In this document: piece by piece, positions 53,042 to 62,666 of the stretch | How positions within the stretch are numbered: position 1 is the stretch's first letter | Layout: each line of letters begins with the position of its first letter | NCBI RefSeq assembly: GCF_023022985.1 | Contig: NZ_CP095461.1 | Span: forward strand, 1,240,001 to 1,304,000 | Origin: Arthrobacter gengyunqii | Lineage (GTDB): Bacteria; Actinomycetota; Actinomycetes; Actinomycetales; Micrococcaceae | Direction of reading: 5' to 3' | Length of the DNA stretch: 64,000 nt | Notes under the pieces: model-generated | What the model was told of the DNA's origin: nothing | The model's input: the letters and a program-made list of their open reading frames with translations, nothing else | Database searches by the model: none | Position numbers and translations under genes: made by a program

Positions 53042-53968
53042 ATGACTTCCCTCCACACAGATGCCCTCGGCAACGAAGACACCCACGGCGACAGCCCGGA
53101 ATCCGAAGAGATCCCCGGAAGGCGCGAGCTCACCCAGGAACGCCGGCAGTCCCGGCGGACCCGCAAACTCCGCATCGGCGCTGTCGCTGTTGCCGGCGGA
53201 CTGGCCTTTTTTGGCATTGCCGGAGCATCCGTGCAGAACGAGACGCTGCGCGCCAGCCTCGTCAGCCTGACCTCACCCACGGCTGAAGCGGACACCGCCG
53301 GCAGCTCTCCGGCCGACGACGACGACGCCTCGGCGGCCGGCGACGCTTCCGATCAGGAGGCGCAGGAGAAGGACGCCGCCGCCGATGAGGCGAAGAAGGC
53401 CGAGGAAGCCAATGCCGCGGAGGAAGCCAAGGCAGCTGAGGAAAAGTCAGCGGCGGATGCGCAAGCCGCAGCCGAAGCCAAGGCAGCTGAGGATGCCAAA
53501 GCTGCGGAGGCAGCAGCTGCGGAGGCGGCAGCTGCCGCGGAGCAGGCCCGCCTGGCCGCCGAGCAGGAAGCCGCTGCACAGGCAGCTGCTGCAGCCCAGG
53601 CAACCGAGGCCCGTGCCGCCGAAGAAGCTGCCGCCGCGGCAGCAGCGTCGGTTCCCATGGATGATCCCGCAGGGGCGAAGGCCTACGCCGCGTCAGCGCT
53701 TGCCGGCCACGGATGGGCCGCCTCGGAAATGACCTGCCTCAACACACTGTGGGAGAAGGAATCCAACTGGATGACCAGTGCCACCAATGCCAGCAGCGGA
53801 GCCTACGGCATTGTCCAGTCACTGCCCGCTGAGAAGATGGCATCATCGGGACCTGACTACCTCACCAGCTACAAGACCCAGATCAACTGGGGACTGGGAT
53901 ACATCGAATCCCGGTACGGCAGCCCCTGCTCGGCCCTGAACTTCCACTACGCCAACAACTGGTACTAA
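53042..53968 (+). CDS. Membrane-anchored lytic transglycosylase-like protein
   Basis: 308 residues. An N-terminal cytoplasmic part rich in Arg leads to a membrane segment (IGAVAVAGGLAFFGIAGASV, about 44-63). An Ala/Glu/Lys-rich helical stalk follows (about 95-205, TolA-like), then an SLT-like domain (MTCLNTLWEKESNWMTSATN, SGAYGIVQSLPAEKMA) ending HYANNWY. The C-terminus is about 55% similar by eye to that of the previous gene (shared GYI-SRYGSPC). ATG 53042 is used; the open frame upstream has no conserved sequence. The last 40 bases of the gene recur at 54093. Confidence 0.85.
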   Translation: MTSLHTDALGNEDTHGDSPESEEIPGRRELTQERRQSRRTRKLRIGAVAVAGGLAFFGIAGASVQNETLRASLVSLTSPTAEADTAGSSPADDDDASAAGDASDQEAQEKDAAADEAKKAEEANAAEEAKAAEEKSAADAQAAAEAKAAEDAKAAEAAAAEAAAAAEQARLAAEQEAAAQAAAAAQATEARAAEEAAAAAAASVPMDDPAGAKAYAASALAGHGWAASEMTCLNTLWEKESNWMTSATNASSGAYGIVQSLPAEKMASSGPDYLTSYKTQINWGLGYIESRYGSPCSALNFHYANNWY

Positions 53969-53978
53969 ACCCGGCTAA
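53929..53978 (+). repeat. Left copy of a 50-bp duplicated gene end
   Basis: These bases, including the last 13 codons and stop of the transglycosylase-like gene, match 54093-54142 with five differences in 50 positions. The two copies are 164 bases apart. Confidence 0.85.
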
Positions 53979-53989
53979 GCCCCACCCTG

Positions 53990-54075
53990 GAATCCCTCCG
54001 CTTTGGGAATTCCCTCCGGTTCGCAATGACAGGAATTTCCCAGACCGGATAATTTTTCCCAAAGCGGAGGGATTC
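53990..54075. repeat. Element bounded by perfect 20-bp inverted repeats
   Basis: Arm 53990-54009 (GAATCCCTCCGCTTTGGGAA) is perfectly complementary to arm 54056-54075. The 46-base interior contains further partial inverted motifs (CCTCCGG and CCGGA) and an AATTTTT stretch. It may be a small mobile or REP-like element, or act as a terminator for the upstream gene. Confidence 0.85.
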
Positions 54076-54092
54076 GGCAGCCAAACCGAGCG

Positions 54093-54142
54093 CTCGGCCT
54101 TGAACTTCCACTGCGCCAGCAACTGGTACCAAACCCGGCTGA
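54093..54142 (+). repeat. Right copy of the duplicated gene end (remnant)
   Basis: A 50-base stretch encodes a decayed version of the ALNFHYANNWY end: it reads ALNFHCASNWY and continues past the lost stop. Five substitutions relative to 53929-53978, all transitions. It has no start and is not a gene. Confidence 0.8.
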
Positions 54143-54175
54143 CTGCCGGCGCCTCCTTCTGCGGTCTGCGGCAGG

Positions 54176-54187
54176 TACCCTAGGACT
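54176..54187 (+). promoter_or_regulatory. Leaderless promoter of miaB
   Basis: TACCCT (54176-54181), six bases, then GTG 54188. Confidence 0.55.
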
Positions 54188-55735
54188 GTGAGTTTGACAG
54201 TTTCTTCCCGCACATCTTCCCCGACAACTTCTCCCGCTCCGGCGGAGCATCAGGAGCAGCCCCGCACCTACCAGGTGCGGACCTTCGGCTGCCAGATGAA
54301 TGTCCACGATTCCGAGCGCATCTCCGGGCTGTTGGAAAACGCCGGCTACGTTCCCGCAGCGGGCGAGGACGCCGACGTCGTCGTCTTTAACACCTGCGCG
54401 GTGCGTGAGAACGCGGACAACAAGCTGTACGGAAACCTGGGCATGCTGGCCCATGTGAAGGAAACCCGGCCGGGCATGCAGATTGCCGTGGGCGGGTGCC
54501 TGGCGCAGAAGGACCGCGACACCATCCAGCGCAAGGCGCCGTGGGTGGACGCCGTGTTCGGCACCCACAACATCGGCTCGCTCCCGGCCCTGCTGGAACG
54601 GGCCCGGCACAATGACGAAGCGCAGCTGGAAATCCTGGAATCCCTGGACGTTTTTCCGTCCACGCTGCCCACCAAACGCGACTCGGTCTACGCAGGCTGG
54701 GTCTCGATCTCCGTCGGCTGCAACAACACCTGCACGTTCTGCATTGTCCCCTCCCTGCGCGGCAAGGAGCGGGATCGCCGTCCCGGCGAGATTCTCGCCG
54801 AGATCCAGGCCCTGGTGGACGACGGCGCCATTGAGGTGACGCTGCTGGGCCAGAACGTCAATTCGTATGGCGTGGAATTCGGGGACCGCGGGGCGTTCGC
54901 CAAGCTGCTCCGGGCCTGCGGCTCCATCGAGGGGCTGGAACGGGTGCGCTTCACCAGCCCGCATCCGGCCGCCTTCACCCAGGACGTCATCGACGCCATG
55001 GCGGAAACGCCCAACGTCATGCCGCAGCTGCACATGCCGCTGCAGTCCGGCTCCGACAAGGTCCTCAAGGACATGCGCCGGTCCTACCGGTCCAAGAAGT
55101 TCCTCGGGATCCTGGACAGCGTCCGTGAGCGCATGCCGCATGCCGCCATCTCCACCGACATCATTGTGGGCTTCCCGGGCGAGACGGAAGAGGACTTCGC
55201 CGCAACGCTCGACGTCGTGGAACAGTCCCGCTTCGCCACGGCCTTTACTTTCCAGTACTCCAAGCGTCCCGGCACTCCTGCCGCAGACCTGCCGGACCAG
55301 CTGCCCAAGGCAGTGGTCCAGGAACGCTTTGAACGGCTGACCGCTCTCCAGGACCGCATCGCCGCCGAGGAGAACGCCAAGCAGGTGGGCACCACGGTGG
55401 AAGTGATGGTGACTGCCGGGTCCGGCCGCAAGTCCGAAGAAACAGGACGCCTCTCGGGCCGCTCCCGTGACCAGCGCCTGGTGCACTTCTCGGTCCCCGA
55501 AGGCTGCGAGGTGCCCCGCCCCGGAGACCTCGTCACCGTCCCGGTCACGTCTGCAGCCGCTTTCCACCTCGTGTCCGATCCCGCCACTGCTGCGGACTAT
55601 TCCCTGCGCCGCTCGCGTGCCGGAGATGCCTGGGACCGTTCGCAGGCGGAATCCTGCGGTGTTCCCGCTGCGGGCACCGCCGGCGGCAAAGCCGGTGTCT
55701 CCCTGGGGATGCCCACGCTGCCCCCGCGCTCCTAA
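54188..55735 (+). CDS. miaB: tRNA-2-methylthio-N6-dimethylallyladenosine synthase
   Basis: Radical SAM methylthiotransferase acting on i6A37 made by MiaA. 515 residues. The N-terminal UPF0004 domain has [14 protein letters not shown] and [15 protein letters not shown]. The SAM cluster is Cys178, Cys182, Cys185 in [14 protein letters not shown] domain follows. A C-terminal tail of about 50 residues rich in Ala and Gly is extra. miaA follows 15 bases later. Confidence 0.95.
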   Translation: MSLTVSSRTSSPTTSPAPAEHQEQPRTYQVRTFGCQMNVHDSERISGLLENAGYVPAAGEDADVVVFNTCAVRENADNKLYGNLGMLAHVKETRPGMQIAVGGCLAQKDRDTIQRKAPWVDAVFGTHNIGSLPALLERARHNDEAQLEILESLDVFPSTLPTKRDSVYAGWVSISVGCNNTCTFCIVPSLRGKERDRRPGEILAEIQALVDDGAIEVTLLGQNVNSYGVEFGDRGAFAKLLRACGSIEGLERVRFTSPHPAAFTQDVIDAMAETPNVMPQLHMPLQSGSDKVLKDMRRSYRSKKFLGILDSVRERMPHAAISTDIIVGFPGETEEDFAATLDVVEQSRFATAFTFQYSKRPGTPAADLPDQLPKAVVQERFERLTALQDRIAAEENAKQVGTTVEVMVTAGSGRKSEETGRLSGRSRDQRLVHFSVPEGCEVPRPGDLVTVPVTSAAAFHLVSDPATAADYSLRRSRAGDAWDRSQAESCGVPAAGTAGGKAGVSLGMPTLPPRS

Positions 55736-55750
55736 CGCAGCGGTGCACCT

Positions 55751-56671
55751 GTGACAACAGCGCAGACCGCACATCCGCGTCCGGTGATTGCCGTCGTCGG
55801 CCCCACCGGATCCGGCAAGTCAGACCTGGGCGTTTCGCTGGCCCTAAAACTGGGCGGGGAAGTGATCAATGCTGACGCGATGCAGTTCTACCGCGGAATG
55901 GACATCGGCACCGCGAAGATCAGTGGAGAAGAGCGCCGAGGGGTGCCGCACCACCTCCTGGACATCATGGAGGTCACCGAAGAAGCCAGCGTGTCAGCGT
56001 TCCAAGCCTCCGCGCGTGCCCTGATCACGGAAATCCAGGACCGGGGCAGGTACCCGATCCTGGTGGGCGGCTCCGGCCTTTATGTCCGCGCGGCGCTCGA
56101 TGTGCTGGAATTCCCCGGCACCGATCCGGTGGTGCGCGCCGGCCTGGAACGGGAACTGGAGGAGCTGGGCCTCGAGGCCCTGCGCGCCCGGCTGCGCGAG
56201 GTGGACCCGGTCTCCGCTGACCGTCTGGGCGACGGCCGCCGGGTGGTGCGCGCCCTGGAAGTCCAGCAGCTGACCGGCCGGCCGTTCAGTTCCTTCATGC
56301 CCTCCCGCGAGTACTTTCAGCCGGCCATCCAGCTGGGCCTGAGCGTCGAGCGCCCCGTCCTGCACAGGCGGCTGGCCGCCCGCGTGGACCGGATGGTGGA
56401 ACAGGGACTGCTGGAGGAAGTGCAAGCCCTGGCGGCCCGCGGGCTGCGCGAGGGGCGTACCGCCGGAAGAGCCCTGGGCTATTCGCAGTTCCTGCGGGTG
56501 CTCGACGGCGAATCAAGCGTTGCCGAAGCCGCCGAACAAACGGTGGTGGCCACCCGTCAGTTTGCCCGCCGCCAGCTGACCTGGTTCCGCGCCGACCCGC
56601 GCATCACCTGGCTGGACTGGGATGATCCCGAACTGACCGCCAAGGCTGCCGCCGCTATCCTTGAACAGTGA
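55751..56671 (+). CDS. miaA: tRNA dimethylallyltransferase
   Basis: Adds the isopentenyl group to A37 of tRNAs reading UNN codons, providing the substrate for MiaB. 306 residues with the P-loop [38 protein letters not shown] and [10 protein letters not shown]. Start GTG 55751. It overlaps dapF by four bases (GTGA). Confidence 0.95.
   Translation: MTTAQTAHPRPVIAVVGPTGSGKSDLGVSLALKLGGEVINADAMQFYRGMDIGTAKISGEERRGVPHHLLDIMEVTEEASVSAFQASARALITEIQDRGRYPILVGGSGLYVRAALDVLEFPGTDPVVRAGLERELEELGLEALRARLREVDPVSADRLGDGRRVVRALEVQQLTGRPFSSFMPSREYFQPAIQLGLSVERPVLHRRLAARVDRMVEQGLLEEVQALAARGLREGRTAGRALGYSQFLRVLDGESSVAEAAEQTVVATRQFARRQLTWFRADPRITWLDWDDPELTAKAAAAILEQ
56656..56667 (+). promoter_or_regulatory. 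Internal leaderless promoter of dapF
   Basis: TATCCT (56656-56661) inside the miaA end is six bases from GTG 56668. dapF could be transcribed independently as well as from the mia operon. Confidence 0.4.
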
Positions 56672-57618
56672 ACACAACACTCTCTGCTGCCCTGTCCGCT
56701 TCCGGCTTGCCCGCTTCCCTGGCCGGCCTTCCCTTCGCCAAAGGCCACGGCACCGGCAACGATTTTGTCCTGGTGGCCGACCCCGACGGCGGACGCGAGG
56801 TCAGCGCCGCTGAAGTGGCTGCAGTGTGCGACCGGCACCGGGGCATCGGAGCCGACGGGTTCATCCGGGCTGTGCGCTCGGAGCACCTGCCCGAAGGCCA
56901 GGCACTGTTGCAGAGCGATCCCGCGGCGGAATGGTTCATGGACTACCGCAACGCGGACGGCAGCATCTCCGAGATGTGCGGCAACGGGGTTCGGGTCTTC
57001 GTGCACTTCCTGCTGGCCGAAGGGCTGGTAAGCCTGGCCGAAGGGGAAACCCTGGTCATTGGCACCCGTGCCGGGCTCAAAACCGTTGCACGCGTGGACA
57101 AGGGGTACGCCGTGGACATGGGCCCCTGGGAGTTCATCCACCCCGACCATGCCGCTGCAAAGGCCATGGACGCCGTCGTCAACGCCGCCGGGCTGGAAGT
57201 GCCGCGGCCCGGCCTCTCCGTCAGCATGGGAAACCCGCACACCGTGGTGGCCCTGGCGGAACTGTCCGAGCTGGCGGCCACCAGCCTGGTTGCGGCACCC
57301 ACCGTGCAGCCCGAGCCGGAGCACGGCACCAACGTGGAATTCGTTGTCCCCGCTGAACCCCTGGTGGAGAACGGCGTTGGACTGCTGACCATGCGCGTCC
57401 ATGAGCGCGGCGTGGGGGAGACCCTCTCCTGCGGCACGGGAGCCTGCGCCGCCGCCGTCGCCACCCGTTTCTGGGCCGGCCGCGATGCTCCGAACGAGTG
57501 GGCTGTCACGGTGCCCGGCGGCGTCGTCGGCGTCCGATTCCTTACCGCTGAAGACGGCCGTGAACACGTGGAGCTCAGCGGCCCCGCGGTCCTGATCGCG
57601 CGCGGGACCCTGCTCTAG
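56668..57618 (+). CDS. dapF: Diaminopimelate epimerase
   Basis: Converts LL-DAP to meso-DAP for lysine and peptidoglycan. 316 residues. The two catalytic cysteines are Cys104 in [10 protein letters not shown] and Cys255 in [24 protein letters not shown] starts the conserved N-terminal half. It overlaps miaA by four bases. Confidence 0.96.
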   Translation: MNTTLSAALSASGLPASLAGLPFAKGHGTGNDFVLVADPDGGREVSAAEVAAVCDRHRGIGADGFIRAVRSEHLPEGQALLQSDPAAEWFMDYRNADGSISEMCGNGVRVFVHFLLAEGLVSLAEGETLVIGTRAGLKTVARVDKGYAVDMGPWEFIHPDHAAAKAMDAVVNAAGLEVPRPGLSVSMGNPHTVVALAELSELAATSLVAAPTVQPEPEHGTNVEFVVPAEPLVENGVGLLTMRVHERGVGETLSCGTGACAAAVATRFWAGRDAPNEWAVTVPGGVVGVRFLTAEDGREHVELSGPAVLIARGTLL

Positions 57619-57629
57619 CCGGCCATAAA

Positions 57630-57678
57630 CCGCCCGCAGGAAGCTGATCCTCAGTCCGGAATAAAGCGCCGCGGGCGG
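57630..57678. terminator. Possible terminator between dapF and methyltransferase
   Basis: CCGCCCGC (57630-57637) can pair with GCGGGCGG (57671-57678), leaving a 33-base loop. Weak, with no T-run. The two genes converge here. Confidence 0.35.
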
Positions 57679-57720
57679 CGGTTCACCCTGTCATGGAATC
57701 AAGTACTGACAGATGAGCAG

Positions 57721-58341
57721 TTAGCTGTCTTCGGGATTTCGGGCAATCTTCAGAACCCGGAACGACTTGGCGGTGCTGTGGCGGGACACCGCGTAGCCGG
57801 AACCCAGCTGCTCGGCGATCCACTTCTGCAGCGAATCCGCCCCCAGGTTTTTCTGCACCACAAGCCACGCCGTCCCGTTCGGAGCAAGGCGGGGCAGCCA
57901 AAGGAGCAGCAGGGCATGCAGTTCGTCCTTGCCGATGCGGATGGGCGGATTGGACCAGATGGTCTCGAACCGCAGCTCCGGATCGACGTCCTCCGGACGG
58001 GAGGCGCTGACATTGTCCAGGCCCAGTGCGGCGGCATTGTCGCGGGTCAGGGCCAGGCACCGTTCGTTGACGTCCACGGCGTAGACGCGGGCTGCGGGGG
58101 ACTTCAGGGCCATGGTCAGTGCCACCGGCCCCCAGCCGCAGCCAATGTCCAGCAGGTTGCCGGCGGGGGAGGGATCGGGAACTTCGTCCAGGAGGACCAC
58201 GGTTCCCTTGTCGATGGCGTCGGGGCTGAAGATCCCGCCGGAGGTGGCAAGCGTACGCTCGCGGCCGTCCAGCGTGACATGAAGCGGCCTGCGGACCTCG
58301 GGGCCCGAGGGCTGTGAACTGAAGTAATGGTCTGAACCCAT
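57721..58341 (-). CDS. RsmC-like class I methyltransferase
   Basis: 206 residues, similar to the C-terminal catalytic half of 16S rRNA guanine-N2 methyltransferase RsmC. SAM motif I is NLLDIGCGWGPVALTMA, motif II is VYAVDVNERCLALTRDNAAALGL, and the catalytic NPPIR is in WSNPPIRIGKDEL. The target (rRNA or other) is inferred from family. ATG 58341 has TAATCT eight bases upstream on the minus strand. Confidence 0.85.
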   Translation of the reverse strand: MGSDHYFSSQPSGPEVRRPLHVTLDGRERTLATSGGIFSPDAIDKGTVVLLDEVPDPSPAGNLLDIGCGWGPVALTMALKSPAARVYAVDVNERCLALTRDNAAALGLDNVSASRPEDVDPELRFETIWSNPPIRIGKDELHALLLLWLPRLAPNGTAWLVVQKNLGADSLQKWIAEQLGSGYAVSRHSTAKSFRVLKIARNPEDS

Positions 58342-58461
58342 AACAAACCAGATTAGTGGGTCTGCGGCAGGCAGCGGAAACCGGATTCAGCGGCGGGAAG
58401 ATTCCGCCCCCAAATGTCCGTGCACTGACTTACCATGGAGAACACGGCTTATAAGGAGAAT

Positions 58462-60030
58462 ATGACGATCAACAATTCCCGTCCTGACACGTCCGGATCC
58501 GCCCAGTCCAACACGGAGCTGAGCCCGGAAGACATTCAGGGGGTCATTGACAGAATCCTCGCCAAGGAGAGCGCTGCGGAGGCCAAGGCAGGCGCGCCGG
58601 CACCGCGCGGCAGGGCCCAGGCTCTGTCCCGTGAAGACGCGGGGCATTCTGAGCACGACGGCGATCAGGAGGATCTGCGCGAGCGGCACGCACTGCGCCG
58701 CGTGGCGGGTCTGTCCACCGAACTCGAGGATGTTACCGAGGTCGAGTACCGGCAGCTGCGCCTGGAACGGGTGGTGCTGGCGGGACTGTGGAGTGAAGGA
58801 ACGGCGGCCGACGCCGAGAATTCACTGCAGGAACTGGCCGCACTCGCTGAAACGGCGGGGTCCGAGGTTCTGGACGGCGTGATCCAGCGCCGGCTGAAGC
58901 CCGATCCGGGCACCTTCCTGGGATCCGGCAAGGCCCAGGAACTCAAGGACATCGTGGCCGCCACCGGCGCTGACACGGTCATCGTGGACAGCGAACTGGC
59001 CCCGTCCCAGCGCCGCGGACTGGAAGACATCGTCAAGGTCAAGGTCATTGACCGGACGGCCCTCATCCTGGACATTTTTGCCCAGCACGCCAAGTCCCGC
59101 GAGGGCAAGGCCCAGGTGGAACTGGCCCAGCTTGAGTACCTGCTCCCGCGCCTGCGCGGCTGGGGCGAATCCATGTCCCGCCAGGCCGGCGGCCAGGTGG
59201 GCAGCGCAAGCGCCGGCATGGGTTCACGTGGTCCCGGTGAAACCAAGATTGAGCTGGACCGGCGGAAAATCCGCACCCGGATGGCGAAACTGCGGCGCGA
59301 AATCGCCGGCATGAAACCCGCACGCGAAACCAAGCGGGCCAACCGCCAGCGCAACCAGGTTCCGTCGGTGGCCATCGCCGGATACACCAACGCGGGCAAG
59401 TCATCGCTGCTTAACCGCCTCACGGACGCCGGAGTCCTCGTGGAGAACGCCCTGTTCGCCACTCTGGACCCCACCATCCGCAAGGCACAGACCGAAGACG
59501 GTATCGGGTACACCCTGGCGGACACCGTCGGGTTTGTCCGGTCCCTGCCGACGCAGCTGGTGGAGGCATTCCGGTCCACGCTGGAAGAAGTGGCAGACGC
59601 CGATCTGATCCTGCACGTCGTTGATGCTTCGCACCCGGACCCGGAGGGCCAGATCGCCGCAGTGCGAACCGTGCTGACGGACGTCGATGCCCGCAACATT
59701 CCGGAAATCGTTGTCCTGAACAAGGCCGATGCAGCGGATCCGTTTGTCCTGGAACGGCTGCGGCAGAAAGAACGCCGCCATGTTGTGGTCTCCGCCCGGA
59801 CCGGTGAAGGCATCGAGGAACTCCTGCAAGCCATCTCAGAAGGGATTCCCCGCCCCGCGGTGGACCTGACGTTGATGGTTCCCTACGACCGTGGAGACGT
59901 GGTGTCACGGCTGCACAGTCCTGACACCGAGATCCTCTCCGTGGATCACTCTGAAACGGGAACCAAGCTGCACGTCATGGTCCGCGAAGGCCTGGCTGCT
60001 GAACTGGAGCCGTTCGTCACCCATGAGTAA
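58462..60030 (+). CDS. hflX: GTPase HflX
   Basis: Ribosome-splitting/rescue GTPase. 522 residues with an N-terminal extension of about 60 charged residues, then the HflX domain (GTFLGSGKAQELKDIV, IDRTALILDIFAQHAKSREGKAQVELAQLEYLLPRL, GPGETKIELDRRKI). The G domain has GYTNAGKSSLLNRL near 307, DTVGFVRSLP and LNKAD. ATG 58462 is preceded by AAGGAG (58453-58458). A TACCAT box lies at 58431-58436. Confidence 0.95.
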   Translation: MTINNSRPDTSGSAQSNTELSPEDIQGVIDRILAKESAAEAKAGAPAPRGRAQALSREDAGHSEHDGDQEDLRERHALRRVAGLSTELEDVTEVEYRQLRLERVVLAGLWSEGTAADAENSLQELAALAETAGSEVLDGVIQRRLKPDPGTFLGSGKAQELKDIVAATGADTVIVDSELAPSQRRGLEDIVKVKVIDRTALILDIFAQHAKSREGKAQVELAQLEYLLPRLRGWGESMSRQAGGQVGSASAGMGSRGPGETKIELDRRKIRTRMAKLRREIAGMKPARETKRANRQRNQVPSVAIAGYTNAGKSSLLNRLTDAGVLVENALFATLDPTIRKAQTEDGIGYTLADTVGFVRSLPTQLVEAFRSTLEEVADADLILHVVDASHPDPEGQIAAVRTVLTDVDARNIPEIVVLNKADAADPFVLERLRQKERRHVVVSARTGEGIEELLQAISEGIPRPAVDLTLMVPYDRGDVVSRLHSPDTEILSVDHSETGTKLHVMVREGLAAELEPFVTHE

Positions 60031-62083
60031 AGACACCACCGGCGAAGTCCTGGAACTGCTGGACACCGCCGTTGCAGGCATGGGCGGACAAAACCGCCCC
60101 GGCCAGCATGAAATGGCCCGCCAGGTCACCCAGGCCATTGACGAGGGGCAGCACCTGCTGGTTCAGGCCGGCACCGGCACCGGCAAGTCGCTGGCCTATC
60201 TGGTGCCGCTGATTCACCATGCGCTGGAGAGCCCCAAGCCCACGCTGGTCTCCACGGCCACGCTGGCTTTGCAGTCCCAGATTGTGGGCCGGGACCTGCC
60301 CCGGCTGCTGAAAACCCTCAAGCCCAAGCTGCCGCGGGAAGTGGATGTTGCACTGCTCAAGGGGCGCAGCAACTATGTCTGCCTGCACAAGACCGGCGGG
60401 GGATTTCCTGAAGAGGAGGATCCCGCCGGTGCCCTGTTCACGCTCGGGGATGACCACGGCGTGGCCCATCCCTCGCCCGCTCCCACGTCGGCCATGGGCC
60501 GCGAAGTGGTGCGGCTGCGCGAGTGGGCGGAGGAAACCGAAACCGGTGACCGTGACGACCTCGTTCCCGGCGTCAGCGACCGGTCCTGGCGGCAGGTTTC
60601 AGTGACCTCCATGGAGTGCCTCGGCGCTCAGAAATGTCCGATGGCGGCCGAGTGCTTCAGCGAACGCGCACGCGCCCAGGCTGCGGTGGCCGACGTCGTG
60701 ATCACCAACCACGCCATGTTGGCGATTGCCGCCTTCGAAGGACTGGCGGTGCTGCCGGACTATGACGTGGTGGTGATCGACGAAGCCCACGAGCTGCAGG
60801 ACCGCGTCACCGGTGCCGTCACCGGGCAGCTGTCCGGCACGGTGGTGACAGCCGCCGTCGCGGCTGCGCGCAAGCACACCTCCGCCAGCGTGGAGGAGCT
60901 AGCCTCCGCGGCACGCGCCTTCGAGCAGTCCCTGGAGGGCGTTCCATCCGGGCTGCTGGCCAGCGGGCTGAACGAAGAGCAGGAACAGGCGGTGGGCCGC
61001 ATTCGCGAGGCCTGCCGTGTGGCACTCTCGGACTCCAAGCCTGAACCCGGAGAAACGGCCGACGGCGGACGCCAGACAGCACGCTCCCGGCTCATGGCGG
61101 TCCTCACCATCTGCGAGCGGCTCATCTCCGCTCCGTCGGCCGGCGAAGTGATCTGGGCATCCCGCCCCAGCTCCTTCTCGCCGTCGGGCGGTTTTTCACC
61201 GCCCGACGAGACCGCACCGGCCACCTTGAATGTTGCCCCCCTGTCGGTGGCCGGACGCCTTCGCGAGGGATTGTTCGACGGGCACACCGTGGTCCTGACC
61301 TCGGCCACCCTGGCCATCGGCTCCGAATTTGGCCCGGTGGCCGGTGCCTTGGGCCTGCTCGGTCCCGGTGCTCCGTCCTGGACTGGAACCGACGTCGGAA
61401 GCCCCTTCGACTATCCGCGCCAGGGCGTCCTGTACGTGGCGAAGGACCTGCCCAAGCCGGAGCGCGGCACCTCCGAAGCCCAGCTGGATGAGATTGAAGC
61501 GCTGCTCAAGGCATCAAACGGCGGGGCACTGGGCTTGTTTTCCTCGCGCCGGGCCGCTGAAGACGCCGCCGATGCCATGCGGAGCCGGGTTGACTTCCCG
61601 ATCCTGTGCCAGGGGGAGTCCTCCATGTCCTCCCTCGTGAAGCAGTTCTCCGAGGAACCGGACACCTGTCTCTTTGGCACAATGTCCCTCTGGCAGGGCG
61701 TGGACGTTCCCGGTGCCGCCTGCCGGCTTGTGCTGATCGACCGCATTCCGTTTCCACGCCCGGACGATCCGTTGATGACGGCACGCACCCGCGCAGTGGC
61801 CAAGGCCGGAGGCAACGGCTTCATGTCCGTTGCTGCGACCCATGCTGCCGTTCGGCTGGCCCAGGGTGCCGGGCGGCTCATCCGTGCCGCGGGGGACCGC
61901 GGGGTGGTTGCCGTTCTGGACTCCCGGCTGGCGACAGCCCGCTACGGCGGTTTCCTGCGGGCCGCGCTGCCGCCGTTCTGGTCCACCACTGACCGCACAG
62001 TGGTTCTCTCGGTGCTGGGTCGTCTCGCTGAACAGTCCGAGGAGGAAGAGCGTTCGAACGGTAAGCAGCGTTCGCGGAAGTAG
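60023..62083 (+). CDS. dinG: DinG-family ATP-dependent DNA helicase
   Basis: 686 residues of the XPD/DinG superfamily 2 type. Walker A is AGTGTGKS (about 50-57) and DEAH at 253-256. Cysteines between them (YVCLHK near 118, CLGAQKCPMAAECF near 200) can hold an iron-sulfur cluster. Helicase C-terminal motifs include SLWQGVDVPGAACRLVLIDRIPF and QGAGRLIRAAGDRGVVAVLDSRL. ATG 60023 overlaps the hflX stop by eight bases. Confidence 0.92.
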   Translation: MSKDTTGEVLELLDTAVAGMGGQNRPGQHEMARQVTQAIDEGQHLLVQAGTGTGKSLAYLVPLIHHALESPKPTLVSTATLALQSQIVGRDLPRLLKTLKPKLPREVDVALLKGRSNYVCLHKTGGGFPEEEDPAGALFTLGDDHGVAHPSPAPTSAMGREVVRLREWAEETETGDRDDLVPGVSDRSWRQVSVTSMECLGAQKCPMAAECFSERARAQAAVADVVITNHAMLAIAAFEGLAVLPDYDVVVIDEAHELQDRVTGAVTGQLSGTVVTAAVAAARKHTSASVEELASAARAFEQSLEGVPSGLLASGLNEEQEQAVGRIREACRVALSDSKPEPGETADGGRQTARSRLMAVLTICERLISAPSAGEVIWASRPSSFSPSGGFSPPDETAPATLNVAPLSVAGRLREGLFDGHTVVLTSATLAIGSEFGPVAGALGLLGPGAPSWTGTDVGSPFDYPRQGVLYVAKDLPKPERGTSEAQLDEIEALLKASNGGALGLFSSRRAAEDAADAMRSRVDFPILCQGESSMSSLVKQFSEEPDTCLFGTMSLWQGVDVPGAACRLVLIDRIPFPRPDDPLMTARTRAVAKAGGNGFMSVAATHAAVRLAQGAGRLIRAAGDRGVVAVLDSRLATARYGGFLRAALPPFWSTTDRTVVLSVLGRLAEQSEEEERSNGKQRSRK

Positions 62084-62151
62084 GGGCGCAACCCTGCCCG
62101 TAGGCCTCGAATGGGTGGGCTGGAAAACGCAGAGGTCCAGTCGCCGTCGGT

Positions 62152-62509
62152 TCAGATTGCCGCGGCGGCCGGACCTGACGGCGCCAACGGGTACGGCTCC
62201 TGCTCGCCGCCGTTGACGACCACGCAGGGGGCTTCGGGTACTTCCTGCCACGCGCCGTGCAGGTCCCCCCAGGGCTCGGAGACCACCAGCCGGGAGTCGT
62301 TCGAGAGTTTATTGAGCAGCGCATTCGCCGGGTACAGGGCTTGGAGGGCGAAATGTCCCTGCTGGTGAAAAGGGACCGCGACTTGCCCTCGCTGGAGTAG
62401 CGGAACGCCGAGATCGTGTCTCCGTCGGTGCCTGCGACCGTCATCTGGAGGGGTAGGGAACGTCATCCAACCGGATGGGGGAACCTGAATAGGCTAGCCA
62501 TCGACACAT
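62152..62509 (-). pseudogene. Class II glutamine amidotransferase, internally deleted and frameshifted
   Basis: On the minus strand ATG 62509 begins MCRWLAYSGSPIRLDDV, the exact type of N-terminus (with the catalytic Cys2) of YafJ/EgtC-like class II glutamine amidotransferases, preceded by CAGGAG. In that frame a stop soon follows. In another frame, from about 62452, comes LQMTVAGTDGDTISAFRYSS and further EGKSRSLF, the C-terminal domain signature. A third frame, from about 62353 to the stop at 62152, gives ALQALYPANALLNKLSNDSR and SEPWGDLHGAWQEVPEAP. About 500 bases of the middle of the gene are missing, and there is at least one further frameshift. The product cannot be functional. Confidence 0.88.
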
Positions 62510-62666
62510 GTCGTCTCCTGGCGCCGGAGTTCCTCACCGCGACGCAGCCGGTCCACCCAACGGTCCCCGGAACCGTCCCAACGCCAGGCGACCGCACAAC
62601 GAGGATAAGTTCTACGCGTACAGGCTGCCTTTTGCCACCCGGCCTGCGCCGCCGGGCGGACCTTCG

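Noticed and set aside
54093..54142. Start of another transglycosylase gene
   Set aside because: Only the last codons are present, the stop is lost and there is no upstream coding sequence; it is a remnant.
53975..55774. 599-codon antisense frame over miaB and the inverted-repeat element
   Set aside because: Shadow of miaB; the part over the repeat reads through the palindrome only by chance.
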